This document shows positions 17,397 to 27,075 of a DNA stretch of 64,000 nt, in pieces. Origin of the DNA: DATEZO01 sp035255485 (lineage in GTDB: Bacteria; Pseudomonadota; Gammaproteobacteria; Burkholderiales; Burkholderiaceae_D); NCBI GenBank assembly GCA_035255485.1, contig DATEZO010000181.1, positions 4,545-68,544 of the forward strand, in the 5' to 3' direction. Within the stretch, counting starts at the first letter, position 1; every line of letters begins with the position of its first letter. The notes beneath the pieces are model-generated. The model made no database searches, was not told the origin of the DNA, and worked only from the letters and a program-made list of their open reading frames with translations. A program made the position numbers and the translations under genes.

Positions 17397-18995
17397 GTGT
17401 TATCCACCGCCAACATCACAATGCAATTCGGCGCCAAGCCGTTGTTTGAAAATATTTCCGTCAAATTCGGCGAGGGCAATCGCTATGGCCTGATCGGGGC
17501 CAATGGTTGCGGCAAATCGACCTTCATGAAGATTCTGGGCCGCGATCTGGAGCCTTCTGCGGGTACGGTCATGCTTGATCCGAATGAGCGCCTCGGTAAA
17601 TTGCGCCAGGATCAATTTGCTTTTGAAGAGATGCGCGTGCTCGATGTGGTGATGATGGGGCACACGGAAATGTGGGATGCGATGTCCGAGCGTGATGCGA
17701 TCTATGCGAATCCGGATGCCACCGATGACGATTACATGAAGGCTGCCGAACTCGAAGCAAAGTTTTCAGAGTACGACGGCTACACTGCAGAAGCACGCGC
17801 GGGAGAATTGCTGCTGGGCGTTGGGGTGCCGATGGAGCAGCATCAGGGCCCCATGAGCAATGTGGCGCCCGGCTGGAAATTGCGCGTACTGCTGGCGCAG
17901 GCGCTGTTTTCGAATCCGGATATCCTGCTGCTCGACGAACCGACCAATAACCTCGATATCAATACGATCCGCTGGCTGGAGGATGTGCTGAACGAGCGCA
18001 ATTCGACCATGATCATCATTTCTCATGATCGCCACTTCCTGAACCAGGTCTGCACTCATATGGCGGACATGGATTACGGTACGCTGAAAGTCTATCCCGG
18101 CAATTACGACGATTACATGTTTGCATCATCGCAAGCGCGCGCCCAGCAGATGGCGGCCAATGCAAAGGCGAAGGAACGAGTCTCGGAGTTGCAGGATTTC
18201 GTCCGGCGTTTTTCCGCCAACAAATCCAAGGCACGACAAGCAACGTCGCGTGCTAAACAGATCGAAAAGATCAAGGTGGAGGATATCAAGCCATCCAGCC
18301 GCCAGAATCCGTTCATCCGGTTTGAAGGGGAAAAGAAACTGCATCGCCAGGCAGTCGAAGTCAAGGGCCTGTCGAAAGCCTATACCCAGACAATTTTCAA
18401 GAATTTCGACCTGTTGGTGGAAGCTGGCGAAAAAATCGCCATCATCGGTGCCAATGGCGCAGGCAAGACAACCTTGCTGCGTTGCATGGGAGGCGACGTT
18501 TGCGGATTGCATCCGGATAGCGGTGTCGCAAAATGGGCGGAGCATGCGAACGTTGGCTACATGCCGCAGGACCCGACCGAGGAATTCGCGATTGATAAAA
18601 ATCTTGCCGACTGGATGGGTCAATGGACCCAGGAGGGCGACGACGATCAGGCGGTGCGCTCCATCCTGGGGCGGCTGTTATTCGGCGGCGATGATGTAAG
18701 GAAATCGGTGCGCGTACTGTCCGGTGGCGAGAAAGGGCGCATGATATACGGCAAACTGATGCTGGGCCGGCATAATGTCCTGTTGATGGATGAGCCGACC
18801 AATCATATGGATATGGAGTCGATCGAGTCGCTCAACATTGCGCTGGAAAAATATGCAGGTACGCTGATTTTCGTATCGCATGACCGCGAGTTCGTGTCAT
18901 CGCTGGCAACGCGCATACTGGAAATAAAAGACGGCAAGATCATTGATTTCCAAGGTGGCTATGAAAATTATCTGGCCAGCCAGGGCATCGAATAA
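17397..18995 (+). CDS. ABC-F family ATPase (YbiT-type)
   Basis: A 532-residue cytoplasmic protein with two ABC domains and no membrane segments. Walker A motifs are GANGCGKST and GANGAGKTT; both Walker B regions read DEPTN-N/H-LD/MD. The first signature is the atypical VAPGWKLRVLLAQAL, which together with the start MLSTANITMQFG points to the YbiT subgroup. ABC-F proteins act on the ribosomal E site to relieve stalled or slow translation. The start codon is GTG. A TAAAAT-like box in GGTAAAATACAAGG, about 40 bases upstream, may be its -10. Confidence 0.94.
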   Translation: MLSTANITMQFGAKPLFENISVKFGEGNRYGLIGANGCGKSTFMKILGRDLEPSAGTVMLDPNERLGKLRQDQFAFEEMRVLDVVMMGHTEMWDAMSERDAIYANPDATDDDYMKAAELEAKFSEYDGYTAEARAGELLLGVGVPMEQHQGPMSNVAPGWKLRVLLAQALFSNPDILLLDEPTNNLDINTIRWLEDVLNERNSTMIIISHDRHFLNQVCTHMADMDYGTLKVYPGNYDDYMFASSQARAQQMAANAKAKERVSELQDFVRRFSANKSKARQATSRAKQIEKIKVEDIKPSSRQNPFIRFEGEKKLHRQAVEVKGLSKAYTQTIFKNFDLLVEAGEKIAIIGANGAGKTTLLRCMGGDVCGLHPDSGVAKWAEHANVGYMPQDPTEEFAIDKNLADWMGQWTQEGDDDQAVRSILGRLLFGGDDVRKSVRVLSGGEKGRMIYGKLMLGRHNVLLMDEPTNHMDMESIESLNIALEKYAGTLIFVSHDREFVSSLATRILEIKDGKIIDFQGGYENYLASQGIE

Positions 18996-19042
18996 AAAAT
19001 ATGGAATGTAATCCGGTTGCGGTGCGTTTTAGCGCTGCAACT

Positions 19043-19630
19043 CTATGCGCCGGAAATGGTTTTGCCAGCCGGCTCTGCGGAAGAATCGCTTAAAGAGAGC
19101 AACTGGTCCAGTCGATCGCGCAAACTGCGCGCCATTTCTGATCCCTTGGCTTTTTGCACTGCTTCCAGATAGGTGGCCCGCAAATTGCGAAAATCATCTA
19201 CGGAGCTGGCGCGCTCGATTTTAAGCTGCAAGCCGTAGCCGCGCAGGCCGATGGTATTTTTGATGGTCGAGGTATAAAAATTGTAAAGCGCCTGAAACTG
19301 ATTCTCTCCTGGAGGCAGAATACTGCCGGTGTTGGGAATATGCACGGCGGGGAGGGCAATGTCGGCGGAAGGTTCTGCGTTTGCCGGCGTTTCCGTCGGG
19401 ATTGACAAGCGCTTTCGTGTCCTTTCAACATCATGCACGAATCCATTGTCAAGCAGTTCATTGACGTTTTGCTCATTCAATCCAAGCCCGGAAATCTGCT
19501 TTAATATTTCTTCCATGGAATGTTTGCCGTCAATCAGAACCAGCAAGGTGCGCGAGCGCGCCGCAAGATGATATTTGCGCGTGGCGATTTCTTCACGTCC
19601 CTTGTCTGTCTTGTCAAGAATGCGGTTCAT
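19043..19630 (-). CDS. Conserved hypothetical protein (DKTDKGREEI family)
   Basis: I cannot name a function. The proposed start MNRILDKTDKGREEIATRKYHL gives 195 residues; the frame stays open for 60 more codons upstream to a TTG at 19810, and an ATG at 19687 is another option, but none has a clear ribosome-binding site. Residues ~20-60 (RSRTLLVLIDGKHSMEEILKQ) look like a small helical domain seen in betaproteobacterial proteins of unknown role; a Pro-rich linker follows, then a charged helical C-terminus. It is divergent from nadA. Confidence 0.7.
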   Translation of the reverse strand: MNRILDKTDKGREEIATRKYHLAARSRTLLVLIDGKHSMEEILKQISGLGLNEQNVNELLDNGFVHDVERTRKRLSIPTETPANAEPSADIALPAVHIPNTGSILPPGENQFQALYNFYTSTIKNTIGLRGYGLQLKIERASSVDDFRNLRATYLEAVQKAKGSEMARSLRDRLDQLLSLSDSSAEPAGKTISGA

Positions 19631-19896
19631 GGTGAAGTCCAGGCGTTTGGGAGATTGGAAAAATACTACGTCAGATAAGTAACGCATGCAACTTGTTAAT
19701 TGTTCCAGGGATACACCTGGTTCCAGGGTGAATGCGAAATGCACTCCGGATAACCGAACTTTCGGAAGTATTTTGTGGAAAAATGCATCAGATGATAAAA
19801 ATCGATTCAAGCGCGGGCATCCATGCCATGTTGAAAATCGGCCATTAATCGCAAACTATATGCACAGGTTCTTCCCCTTAAACGATTGTTGAATAT

Positions 19897-21036
19897 ATGC
19901 AGACTCAAGCTATCAAGACCGTCGAATTCGAGCGCCCCCAGATGGATGCGGGCAAAAGCTGCACCGCCAACGCTTGGGCGCGCGTGCCGGCGGCGCTCTC
20001 GGCCATGGAAAAGGCGGCGCTCAAGGATCGCATCAGACGTCTCCTGAAAGAAAAACAGGCGGTGCTGGTGGCACATTATTACGTGGATTCGGATCTGCAG
20101 GATCTGGCCGAGGAAACTGGCGGCTGCGTCTCTGATTCTCTGGAAATGGCGCGCTTTGGCCGTGATCACCCGGCGCAGACGCTGGTGGTGGCAGGCGTCA
20201 AGTTCATGGGCGAAACGGCGAAAATACTGAGCCCGGAGAAGCGTATTCTGATGCCGGACCTGGATGCAACCTGCTCGCTCGATCTGGGCTGTCCAGCGGA
20301 CGAATTCACGGCATTCTGCGATGCCCATCCGGATCGTACTGTCGTCGTATATGCCAACACCAGTGCGGCAGTGAAGGCGCGCGCCGACTGGATGGTGACG
20401 TCGTCGATCGGCCTGTCGATCGTCGCGCATCTGCATGCGCAGGGCAAAAAAATCCTGTGGGCGCCGGACAAGCATCTGGGCAGCTACATCCAGAAGAAAA
20501 CCGGCGCCGACATGTTGCTGTGGCAGGGTTCATGTTTGGTGCATGATGAATTCAAGGGTATCGAACTCGAACTGCTGAAGCGCGAGCACCCCAAAGCGAA
20601 AGTACTGGTGCATCCGGAATCGCCGGAAGCCGTGGTAGCGCTGGCCGATGTGGTCGGATCGACTTCGCAACTCATTGCCGCTGCGCAAACGCTGGATGCG
20701 GAAGAATTCATTGTCGCCACCGACAACGGCATCCTGCACAAGATGCGGATGGCGGCGCCCGGCAAGCGCTTCATCGACGCCCCGACTGCCGGTAACAGCG
20801 CCACCTGCAAGAGCTGCGCCCACTGCCCATGGATGGCGATGAACGGGTTGCAGAACCTGGCCGATGTGCTGGAGTCGGGCAGGAATGAAATCCACATTGA
20901 CCCGGACATCGGACGCCAGGCGTATGTCTGCATTGATCGCATGCTGGCGTTCGCAGCGCAACAAAAAGCCAATGTCCGCCCATCCGGGGATCTGGCAAAA
21001 GAACAACAACTTTTCTCAGGGATCGGCCCCGCATGA
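19897..21036 (+). CDS. nadA: Quinolinate synthase
   Basis: NadA condenses iminoaspartate with dihydroxyacetone phosphate to quinolinate using a [4Fe-4S] cluster. The three cluster cysteine regions are present: ETGGCVSDS, DLDATCSLDLGCPADEF and CKSCAHCPWMAMNGL. Length (379 residues) fits the family, and HYYVDSDLQDLAEE and DKHLGSYIQKKTGAD are conserved. It overlaps nadC by four bases (ATGA), so the two are one operon; nadB is encoded convergently nearby. Confidence 0.97.
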   Translation: MQTQAIKTVEFERPQMDAGKSCTANAWARVPAALSAMEKAALKDRIRRLLKEKQAVLVAHYYVDSDLQDLAEETGGCVSDSLEMARFGRDHPAQTLVVAGVKFMGETAKILSPEKRILMPDLDATCSLDLGCPADEFTAFCDAHPDRTVVVYANTSAAVKARADWMVTSSIGLSIVAHLHAQGKKILWAPDKHLGSYIQKKTGADMLLWQGSCLVHDEFKGIELELLKREHPKAKVLVHPESPEAVVALADVVGSTSQLIAAAQTLDAEEFIVATDNGILHKMRMAAPGKRFIDAPTAGNSATCKSCAHCPWMAMNGLQNLADVLESGRNEIHIDPDIGRQAYVCIDRMLAFAAQQKANVRPSGDLAKEQQLFSGIGPA

Positions 21037-21899
21037 GTACGCTGAATAATCGATTTGCTCCGTTCGATGCGGCCTTGGCGGCTGCCTTTGAAGACAATGT
21101 GAACACCGCATTGGCCGAGGATGTCGGGACCGGCGATGTGACAGGCCGGCTGGTGCCTGCAGACCAATGGGTGAAGGCGCGCGTCATCGTGCGCGAGGAG
21201 GCGGTGTTATGCGGTGCGCCGTGGTTCGAGGCCGTAATGAAGCGGCTCGATGCCCATATGCGGATCGAATGGCGTTATGCGGAGGGCGCGACGATGGCAG
21301 CTGACAGCGAAGTCTGCGCGATCGATGGCCCGGCGCGCGCACTTCTGACTGCCGAGCGCGGCGCGCTCAATTTCTTGCAGTTGCTGTCCGGCGTCGCGAC
21401 AGCTACCCGACGCTATGTTGATGCGGTCACGGGAACGCGCGCAGCCATCCTGGATACCCGCAAAACCCTGCCCGGGCTGCGTCTTGCGCAAAAGTATGCA
21501 GTGCGGGTCGGCGGCGGCATGAACCAGCGCCTGGCGCTGTATGACGGCATCCTGATCAAGGAAAACCATGTCGCCGCTGCCGGCGGCATCGCTGCCGCCA
21601 TGCAGGCCGCACATGCGCTGCATGCCGGCGTGCCGATCCAGATCGAAGTCGAGAATCTGAGCGAACTGGAACAAGCCCTGGCGGCCGGCGCGGTTTCTGT
21701 CCTGCTGGATAATTTTTCGATGGATGAGATGCGCAAGGCGGTCGACATCACCAGCGGCAGGGCACAGCTGGAAGCCTCCGGCGGCATCAACATGGAGACG
21801 GTGCGGGCCATTGCCGAAACCGGTGTTGACCGAATCTCGATTGGCAGCCTGACCAAGGATGTGCGGGCGACCGACTATTCGCTGCGCGTGATCGGATAG
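21033..21899 (+). CDS. nadC: Nicotinate-nucleotide pyrophosphorylase (carboxylating)
   Basis: A 288-residue quinolinate phosphoribosyltransferase that makes nicotinate mononucleotide from quinolinate and PRPP. Recognisable segments are AEDVGTGDVTGRLVPAD, AERGALNFLQLLSGVAT, the active-site DTRKTLPGLRLAQKYAVRVGGG, ENHVAAAGG and the phosphate-binding VLLDNFSMDEM plus EASGGINMETVRAIAETGVD. It is translationally coupled to nadA. About 115 bases after its stop lies copy B of the 74-nt element. Confidence 0.97.
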   Translation: MSTLNNRFAPFDAALAAAFEDNVNTALAEDVGTGDVTGRLVPADQWVKARVIVREEAVLCGAPWFEAVMKRLDAHMRIEWRYAEGATMAADSEVCAIDGPARALLTAERGALNFLQLLSGVATATRRYVDAVTGTRAAILDTRKTLPGLRLAQKYAVRVGGGMNQRLALYDGILIKENHVAAAGGIAAAMQAAHALHAGVPIQIEVENLSELEQALAAGAVSVLLDNFSMDEMRKAVDITSGRAQLEASGGINMETVRAIAETGVDRISIGSLTKDVRATDYSLRVIG

Positions 21900-22013
21900 G
21901 ATGCGCCGCTTGCGGCGGATAGAGCAAGCGAACGTGCTGGTTGGGGATGGCGAAGGAAAAGCTGGCGCAGGTATTTTGGCTGTTGAGCTGGTTTTGCGTT
22001 TTAGATAATAAAA

Positions 22014-22087
22014 AAATACTGCGGCATGTATATTTGAACAGCCGCTGATTTATTCCGCATTTGCCCTTATTTTTAACGATACTCCCC
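22014..22087 (+). repeat. 74-nt dispersed element, copy B
   Basis: It begins AAATAC, has GTATATTT after 8 bases, the central ATTTATTCCGCAT block, and ends TATTTTTAACGATACTCCCC followed by ATTTTTTATTT. Length and block order equal the other three copies. It lies between the convergent nadC and nadB genes, ~115 bases after nadC. Confidence 0.75.
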
Positions 22088-22165
22088 ATTTTTTATTTCC
22101 AGGCATAACTCCCCAGGTAGCCTGGCGACGGGTCGATTGCCAGCCTGGAGAGTGACCACAGGCTT

Positions 22166-22254
22166 GTCGTTCCCGCGTGTCTGTGGCGGGAATCCAGTGT
22201 CTTTGCGATGGTGAACACGCCGCTGGATTCCCGCTAATAACCTGCGGGAATGAC
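22166..22254. repeat. REP/MITE-like inverted repeat
   Basis: The ends GTCGTTCCCGC (22166-22176) and GCGGGAATGAC (22244-22254) are inverted with one mismatch, and inner arms GGCGGGAATCCAG (22185) and CTGGATTCCCGC (22222) are also inverted. This is the common TCATTCCCGC/GCGGGAATCC family of intergenic elements. A decayed copy is at 3039-3137. Confidence 0.7.
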
Positions 22255-22294
22255 AGAATTTTTATTGATGCGGCACGAGGTAGTGCCTGGGAAG

Positions 22295-22435
22295 TTACTT
22301 CCAGTCAGCGCGGAGTTCTGCAGGAGTAGTCTGGATGGGCGTAACCTGTTCCCCGACACGCTGCGCTTCTCCAGTCAGCGCGTCGGCGCAACGGTAGTCC
22401 GGACCACTGTTTGCTTTTCTCTTTGATCGAATCGG
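22295..22435 (-). pseudogene. Possible C-terminal gene remnant downstream of nadB
   Basis: On the minus strand, codons from 22435 to a TAA at 22295-22297 read as a protein-like tail (SGPDYRCADALTGEAQRVG ... TTPAELRADWK) with no start codon and a stop just upstream. The composition is more protein-like than random, but I cannot name a family. The rest of 21900-22452 holds the two repeats listed above and a 9-bp tandem duplication ATCGGTCAA at 22431-22448. Confidence 0.25.
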
Positions 22436-22452
22436 TCAAATCGGTCAAATAC

Positions 22453-24051
22453 TTAGCGCCGGGCCGGTGACAGGACGCTCGGCAACGCTTTCGGCAAGGT
22501 GTCGGGATAATCCCGGCTGTAATGCAGGCCGCGGCTCTCGCGCCGGGACAGCGCACTGTTGACGATCAGTGATGCCACCTCTACCAGATTGCGCAATTCC
22601 AGCAGGTCGGCGGTAATGCGGAAATTGGCGTAATACTCGTCGATTTCCTCCTTCAGCAAGCGGATGCGATGCTGGGCCCGCTCCAGGCGCTTGGTGGTGC
22701 GTACGATGCCGACGTAATTCCACATGAAGCGGCGCAATTCATCCCAGTTGTTCGCAATCACCACTTCTTCGTCAGCATTGGTAACACGGCTTTCGTCCCA
22801 GGCTGGCAACACGGTTGCCGGCTGTTTGGGCTGCTGCTCGATGTGCCGTGCCGCCGCATGACCCAGAACCACACATTCCAGCAGGGAGTTGCTTGCCAGG
22901 CGATTCGCGCCATGCAGGCCGGTGTAGGAAGTTTCGCCGACTGCATAGAGCCCCGGCAGATCGGTGCGGCCGCTCAGATCGGTAACCACGCCGCCACAGG
23001 TATAGTGCGCGGCCGGCACCACTGGGATCGGCTGTCTGGTAATGTCGATTCCCAGTTCCAGGCAGCGTGCATAGATGGTCGGAAAATGCTCTTTCAGGAA
23101 TTCCGGTGATTGATGCGTGATGTCGAGATCGACGTAATCCAGTCCGCGTTTTTTCATTTCCGCATCGATTGCCCGCGCCACCACATCGCGCGGCGCAAGT
23201 TCGGCGCGCGCGTCATGCGTTGGCATGAACCGCGCGCCCGCTGCAGCGCCTGCGGTAGCGGGCAGTTTCAGCAGACCGCCTTCACCGCGCACCGCTTCGC
23301 TGATCAGAAACGATTTGGCATAGGGATGGTACAGGCAGGTTGGATGGAACTGGATGAATTCCATGTTCGCCACCCGGCATCCGGCGCGCCATGCCATCGC
23401 GATGCCATCTCCGGTCGCGGTATCGGGATTGGTGGTGTAGAGATAAACCTTGCCGGCGCCGCCGGTAGCGATCACCGTCTGGTCGGCGGCGATGGTCTTT
23501 ACCTTGCCGGTGGCGACGTCCTGTGCATACAGTCCCAGGCAGCGCGGCGCAGTGTGCTCTTCCAGCTTGCCGGACGTGATCACGTCAATCACGCAATGCT
23601 GTTCCAGCAGTGTGATATTCGGATGATTGCGGACTTTTTCCTCCAGCGTCACTTGCACCGCATGTCCGGTGGCGTCCGCCGCGTGAATGATGCGGCGCTG
23701 GCTATGACCGCCTTCGCGTGTCAGGTGGAAACCCAGTTCGGCCGAAGCGTCGGGCGTAAACGGTACGCCTTGCGCAATCAGCCATTCGATTGCCTCGCGG
23801 CCGTGTTCGACGATGAAGCGCGTCGCGCTTTCGTCGCACAGTCCCGCGCCGGCGATCAGCGTATCGGATACATGCTGCTCGTAACTGTCGCCCGAATCGA
23901 GAACGGCGGCAATGCCGCCTTGCGCCCAGTTGCTGGCGCCATCCAGCAAGGCGCGTTTGGAAATGATTGCGACCTTGCGTGTTTCGGCAAGATGCAGGGC
24001 GACGGACAAGCCGGCCAGTCCGCTGCCAATAATGGCGACATCAAATTTCAT
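22453..24051 (-). CDS. nadB: L-aspartate oxidase
   Basis: NadB is a flavoenzyme that oxidises aspartate to iminoaspartate, the substrate of NadA. The N-terminus has the FAD Rossmann motif AIIGSGLAGLSVALHLAE; GASNWAQGGIAAVL and the substrate loop SEAVRGEGG follow, and HYTCGGVVTDLSGRTDLPGLYAVGE with GANRLASNSLLECVV are signatures shared with succinate dehydrogenase flavoproteins. Start MKFDVAIIG (24051) is preferred over an ATG ten codons upstream. 532 residues is normal. It is convergent with nadA-nadC and divergent from the acylase gene. Confidence 0.96.
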   Translation of the reverse strand: MKFDVAIIGSGLAGLSVALHLAETRKVAIISKRALLDGASNWAQGGIAAVLDSGDSYEQHVSDTLIAGAGLCDESATRFIVEHGREAIEWLIAQGVPFTPDASAELGFHLTREGGHSQRRIIHAADATGHAVQVTLEEKVRNHPNITLLEQHCVIDVITSGKLEEHTAPRCLGLYAQDVATGKVKTIAADQTVIATGGAGKVYLYTTNPDTATGDGIAMAWRAGCRVANMEFIQFHPTCLYHPYAKSFLISEAVRGEGGLLKLPATAGAAAGARFMPTHDARAELAPRDVVARAIDAEMKKRGLDYVDLDITHQSPEFLKEHFPTIYARCLELGIDITRQPIPVVPAAHYTCGGVVTDLSGRTDLPGLYAVGETSYTGLHGANRLASNSLLECVVLGHAAARHIEQQPKQPATVLPAWDESRVTNADEEVVIANNWDELRRFMWNYVGIVRTTKRLERAQHRIRLLKEEIDEYYANFRITADLLELRNLVEVASLIVNSALSRRESRGLHYSRDYPDTLPKALPSVLSPARR

Positions 24052-24180
24052 AAAATATTCGTTGTTGGAGATGGTTATCATGACTATATGCGATTTGCAG
24101 TCATGCCGCAGCGCAATTTACGGACCGATTGCTTGTGATACTGTGGCGAGAACAAAAAACGGCGGAAGAAGAGAGAGAAC

Positions 24181-26616
24181 ATGGCAAAAATCTTGAAAAA
24201 AGCAGGTTTGGCAATGCTGCTCATCATGCTGGGAGTCGTTATTGTAATCTTCTGGTACCGTGCCGCAAGTCAACCTCGGATCAGCGGCACGATCAAGCTC
24301 GCCGGCCTGGCTGCGCCAGTCGACATCGTACGGGATGCGGAGGGCATTCCCCACATCTATGCAAAATCCGCCGGCGATGCGTATTTTGCGCTTGGTTTCG
24401 TGCACGCACAGGACCGCCTATGGCAGATGGAACTCAACCGGCGCATTCCGGCGGGCCGGCTAGCCGAAATACTCGGTCCGGATGCATTGAATACCGATCG
24501 CTTCCTGCGCACGCTGGGGGTACAGCGCAATGCGGAAAGGATTTTGGGGAAGCTGTCGGCGGACACACGGATGGCGCTGGAAAACTATAGCCGAGGTGTA
24601 AATGCCTATCTGTCGCATCGGGCCGGGCCGTTGCCGCCTGAATTCCTGCTGACCGGTGCACCTTCACCTGCACCATGGCAGGCGGTCGATTCAATCGGCT
24701 GGCAAACCATGATGGCCTGGGACCTGGGCAGCAACTGGACACAGGAACTGCTGCGCATGCGGCTCGCACAGCGCCTGCCGCTGGATCGGATCAATGAATT
24801 CCTGGCACCGTATCCGGGCGATTCGACCGTGCCGACGCAGGACTATACGAAGCTCTACCGTGAACTGGCCGGTACGACGCAACAGCTGGCCGCCGTCGCT
24901 GGTATCGCGCCACCTTCGCTGATCGATGGCGCCGGCTCCAACAACTGGGTTGTGTCCGGCGTACGGTCCGAAACCGGCAAGCCTTTGCTTGCAAACGATC
25001 CGCATCTGGGACTATCAGCGCCAGCGTTATGGTATTTCGCCCATCTTTCGGCCCCCGGCCTGAATGTAATCGGCGCGACGTTGCCGGGCATCCCGAGCGT
25101 GGTGCTCGGTCGTAACGACCGGATCGCATGGGGTTTTACCAACACCGCGCCCGACGTGCAGGATCTGTATATCGAACGGATCAATCCCGCCAATCCGACC
25201 CAGTACCAGACACCCGCCGGCTGGGACGACTTCAGGATGCGCACCGAGACGATCAGGGTCAAGGGCCAGCCGGACGTGATGCTGCAAGTGCGCGACACGC
25301 GCCACGGCCCGGTGATCAGCGGCGCGTTGCCGATCCTGGAAAAGGCGCCGCTCGATGCAAGGCAATACGTGATTGCCTTTGCCTGGACTGCATTGCGGCC
25401 AGACGACCTGACCCTGCAGGCGGGCATGAAATTCAACCGCGCGAAAAACTGGGATGAATTCCTGGAAGGCGCAAAAGATTTTGGCACGCCGCAGCAAAAT
25501 ATCGTCTATGCCGATGTTGACGGCAATATCGGCTATATTGCGCCGGGGCGCGTACCGATCCGCAAGGCTGGAAACGATCTGAAAGGCCTGGCGCCGGCGC
25601 CTGGATGGGATGCACGGTATGACTGGGATGGATTCATCCCATTCGAACAACTGCCGCGACAATACAATCCCGCAGCGCAGCGCATCATCACCGCGAACCA
25701 GAAAATTGTCGGCAATGACTACCCGTATTTTCTGACCAGCGAGTGGACCCTGCCGTTCCGTGCAAACCGGATTGCGCAATTGATCGATGCACGACAGAAA
25801 CACGGCATGAACAGCTTCGCTGATATCCAGAAGGATGATGTGTCATTGGCAGCGCGGGAACTGCTGCCGATCGTCACCAAAGTGAATCCGCTTTCCGGGC
25901 GCGCCCGAACGGCGCTCGATGCGCTGAGAAAGTGGAATGGCGCCATGGATATGGATAGAGCCGAACCGCTGATTTTCAATGCATGGATGCGCGAGGCTTC
26001 GCGCCGGATTTTCGCGGATGAATTGGGTGATGCACTGATGAAGGACTATTGGGAGCAGCGTAATGTGCATCAGCCCATGGCCAATGTGCTGGAAGATGTG
26101 AACGGACAGGGGAAATGGTGTGCCGACGTCAGCCAACCTACCGCAATACGGCCGCAAGGCTGCGGCGAGCTGCTGTCAGCCTCTCTGGATGCGGCGCTTG
26201 CCAACCTGGAGCACCGTTATGGAGCCGACATGGCGCAATGGCACTGGGGTGAGGCGCACGCCGCCCGTTCCGAGCATCGGCCGTTTGCAAAAGTGGCGCT
26301 GCTGGCAAGACTGTTCGACTTGCGCGTGGCAACGCCCGGCGATACGTACACGGTGAATGTCGGACGCTATAACCTGCGCGATGAGAAAGAGCCATTCGTC
26401 AGCCATCACGCCGCCAGCTTGCGCGCCCTGTATGACCTGTCGAACCTGGAAAATTCCCGCTTCATTCATTCCACCGGCCAGTCCGGCAACGTGTTTTCGC
26501 CGCTTTACCGTAATTTCGTGCAGCGTTGGGCGGATGTGTCGTATCTCCCCATGAATACCAGGCGGGAAACCGTGGAGATCAACAAGCTCGGCACATTGAC
26601 GCTTGCGCCTGGATGA
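24181..26616 (+). CDS. Penicillin-acylase-family Ntn hydrolase (possible acyl-homoserine-lactone acylase)
   Basis: An 811-residue precursor of the penicillin G acylase superfamily. A hydrophobic N-terminus (residues ~8-25) should act as a signal or anchor. The alpha-chain motif YALGFVHAQDRLWQME is represented by YFALGFVHAQDRLWQMELN. After the spacer, self-cleavage is expected just before Ser253 in GAG-SNNWVVSG, which becomes the beta-chain nucleophile; LANDPHLGLSAPALWYFAHL follows. Members hydrolyse beta-lactam side chains or long acyl-homoserine lactones. Substrate cannot be settled from sequence. The gene stands alone, divergent from nadB. Confidence 0.92.
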   Translation: MAKILKKAGLAMLLIMLGVVIVIFWYRAASQPRISGTIKLAGLAAPVDIVRDAEGIPHIYAKSAGDAYFALGFVHAQDRLWQMELNRRIPAGRLAEILGPDALNTDRFLRTLGVQRNAERILGKLSADTRMALENYSRGVNAYLSHRAGPLPPEFLLTGAPSPAPWQAVDSIGWQTMMAWDLGSNWTQELLRMRLAQRLPLDRINEFLAPYPGDSTVPTQDYTKLYRELAGTTQQLAAVAGIAPPSLIDGAGSNNWVVSGVRSETGKPLLANDPHLGLSAPALWYFAHLSAPGLNVIGATLPGIPSVVLGRNDRIAWGFTNTAPDVQDLYIERINPANPTQYQTPAGWDDFRMRTETIRVKGQPDVMLQVRDTRHGPVISGALPILEKAPLDARQYVIAFAWTALRPDDLTLQAGMKFNRAKNWDEFLEGAKDFGTPQQNIVYADVDGNIGYIAPGRVPIRKAGNDLKGLAPAPGWDARYDWDGFIPFEQLPRQYNPAAQRIITANQKIVGNDYPYFLTSEWTLPFRANRIAQLIDARQKHGMNSFADIQKDDVSLAARELLPIVTKVNPLSGRARTALDALRKWNGAMDMDRAEPLIFNAWMREASRRIFADELGDALMKDYWEQRNVHQPMANVLEDVNGQGKWCADVSQPTAIRPQGCGELLSASLDAALANLEHRYGADMAQWHWGEAHAARSEHRPFAKVALLARLFDLRVATPGDTYTVNVGRYNLRDEKEPFVSHHAASLRALYDLSNLENSRFIHSTGQSGNVFSPLYRNFVQRWADVSYLPMNTRRETVEINKLGTLTLAPG

Positions 26617-26834
26617 TGTCCTACAGCGGTTCTGCAGGAACCACGTTGCCGGCCCGATAGATCCTTGGGCCAGCAATCCATACCAATCAACCCCAGGGAT
26701 GCCAAAACAAGCCTAAAGACGTTCTTGCACAAGAACAAAGACAGAATGGAAACGTTGTCGGCATCAAGCAACAGAAGTCAAATATTCAATTTCCGCCAGG
26801 AATCAAAAACGTTATGCTGTTTTCAGCATTACTA
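26617..26834. other. Intergenic region before riboswitch, nothing recognised
   Basis: Together with the riboswitch and its downstream leader this makes a 459-bp gap between the acylase and the lytic transglycosylase genes. I see no gene and no clear terminator here. The promoter for the riboswitch transcript probably lies near 26770-26830 (AT-rich TTATGCTGTTTTCAGCATTA), where TGCTGTTTTCAGCA can also form a small hairpin. Confidence 0.4.
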
Positions 26835-26929
26835 CATTTGATACTGGCAAACCTGTTGAAAGGCAGGGACGCAAAGCTTCTGGTCTAAAGGCAAAATGCC
26901 TATGACAGCAGGGCTGCCGAAAGTAAATG
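26835..26929 (+). promoter_or_regulatory. Cyclic-di-GMP-I (GEMM) riboswitch
   Basis: The aptamer signature is clear: GGCAAACCTGTT, the GNRA tetraloop GAAA, then GGCAGGGACGCAAAGC, TTCTGGTCTAAAGG and the closing CAGCAGGGCTGCCG. These match the GGCAAACC/GAAA/GGGACGCAAAGC core of GEMM-I RNAs, with P3 capped by AGGCAAAATGCCT. CATTT (26835) can pair with AAATG (26925) as an outer P1. It lies ~150 bases before the lytic transglycosylase gene on the same strand. GGGACG (26866-26871) is complementary to CGTCCC (26953-26958), a possible switching helix. Confidence 0.9.
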
Positions 26930-27075
26930 ATAGGGATAGTTCGTTCTTTTTACGTCCCATCGCATACCAGCAACCCTCTTTTCACCTACCTCAAGCCCTG
27001 CCTCTTTCGTATTTCTTCGCCAGTTGATCATTGTCGTGTTATTGCGGCATGCCGCAGATTGACTGGGGGGGATAG

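Noticed and set aside
23110..24138. Long plus-strand frame opposite nadB
   Set aside because: Antisense shadow of a well-conserved gene with matching codon periodicity on the minus strand.
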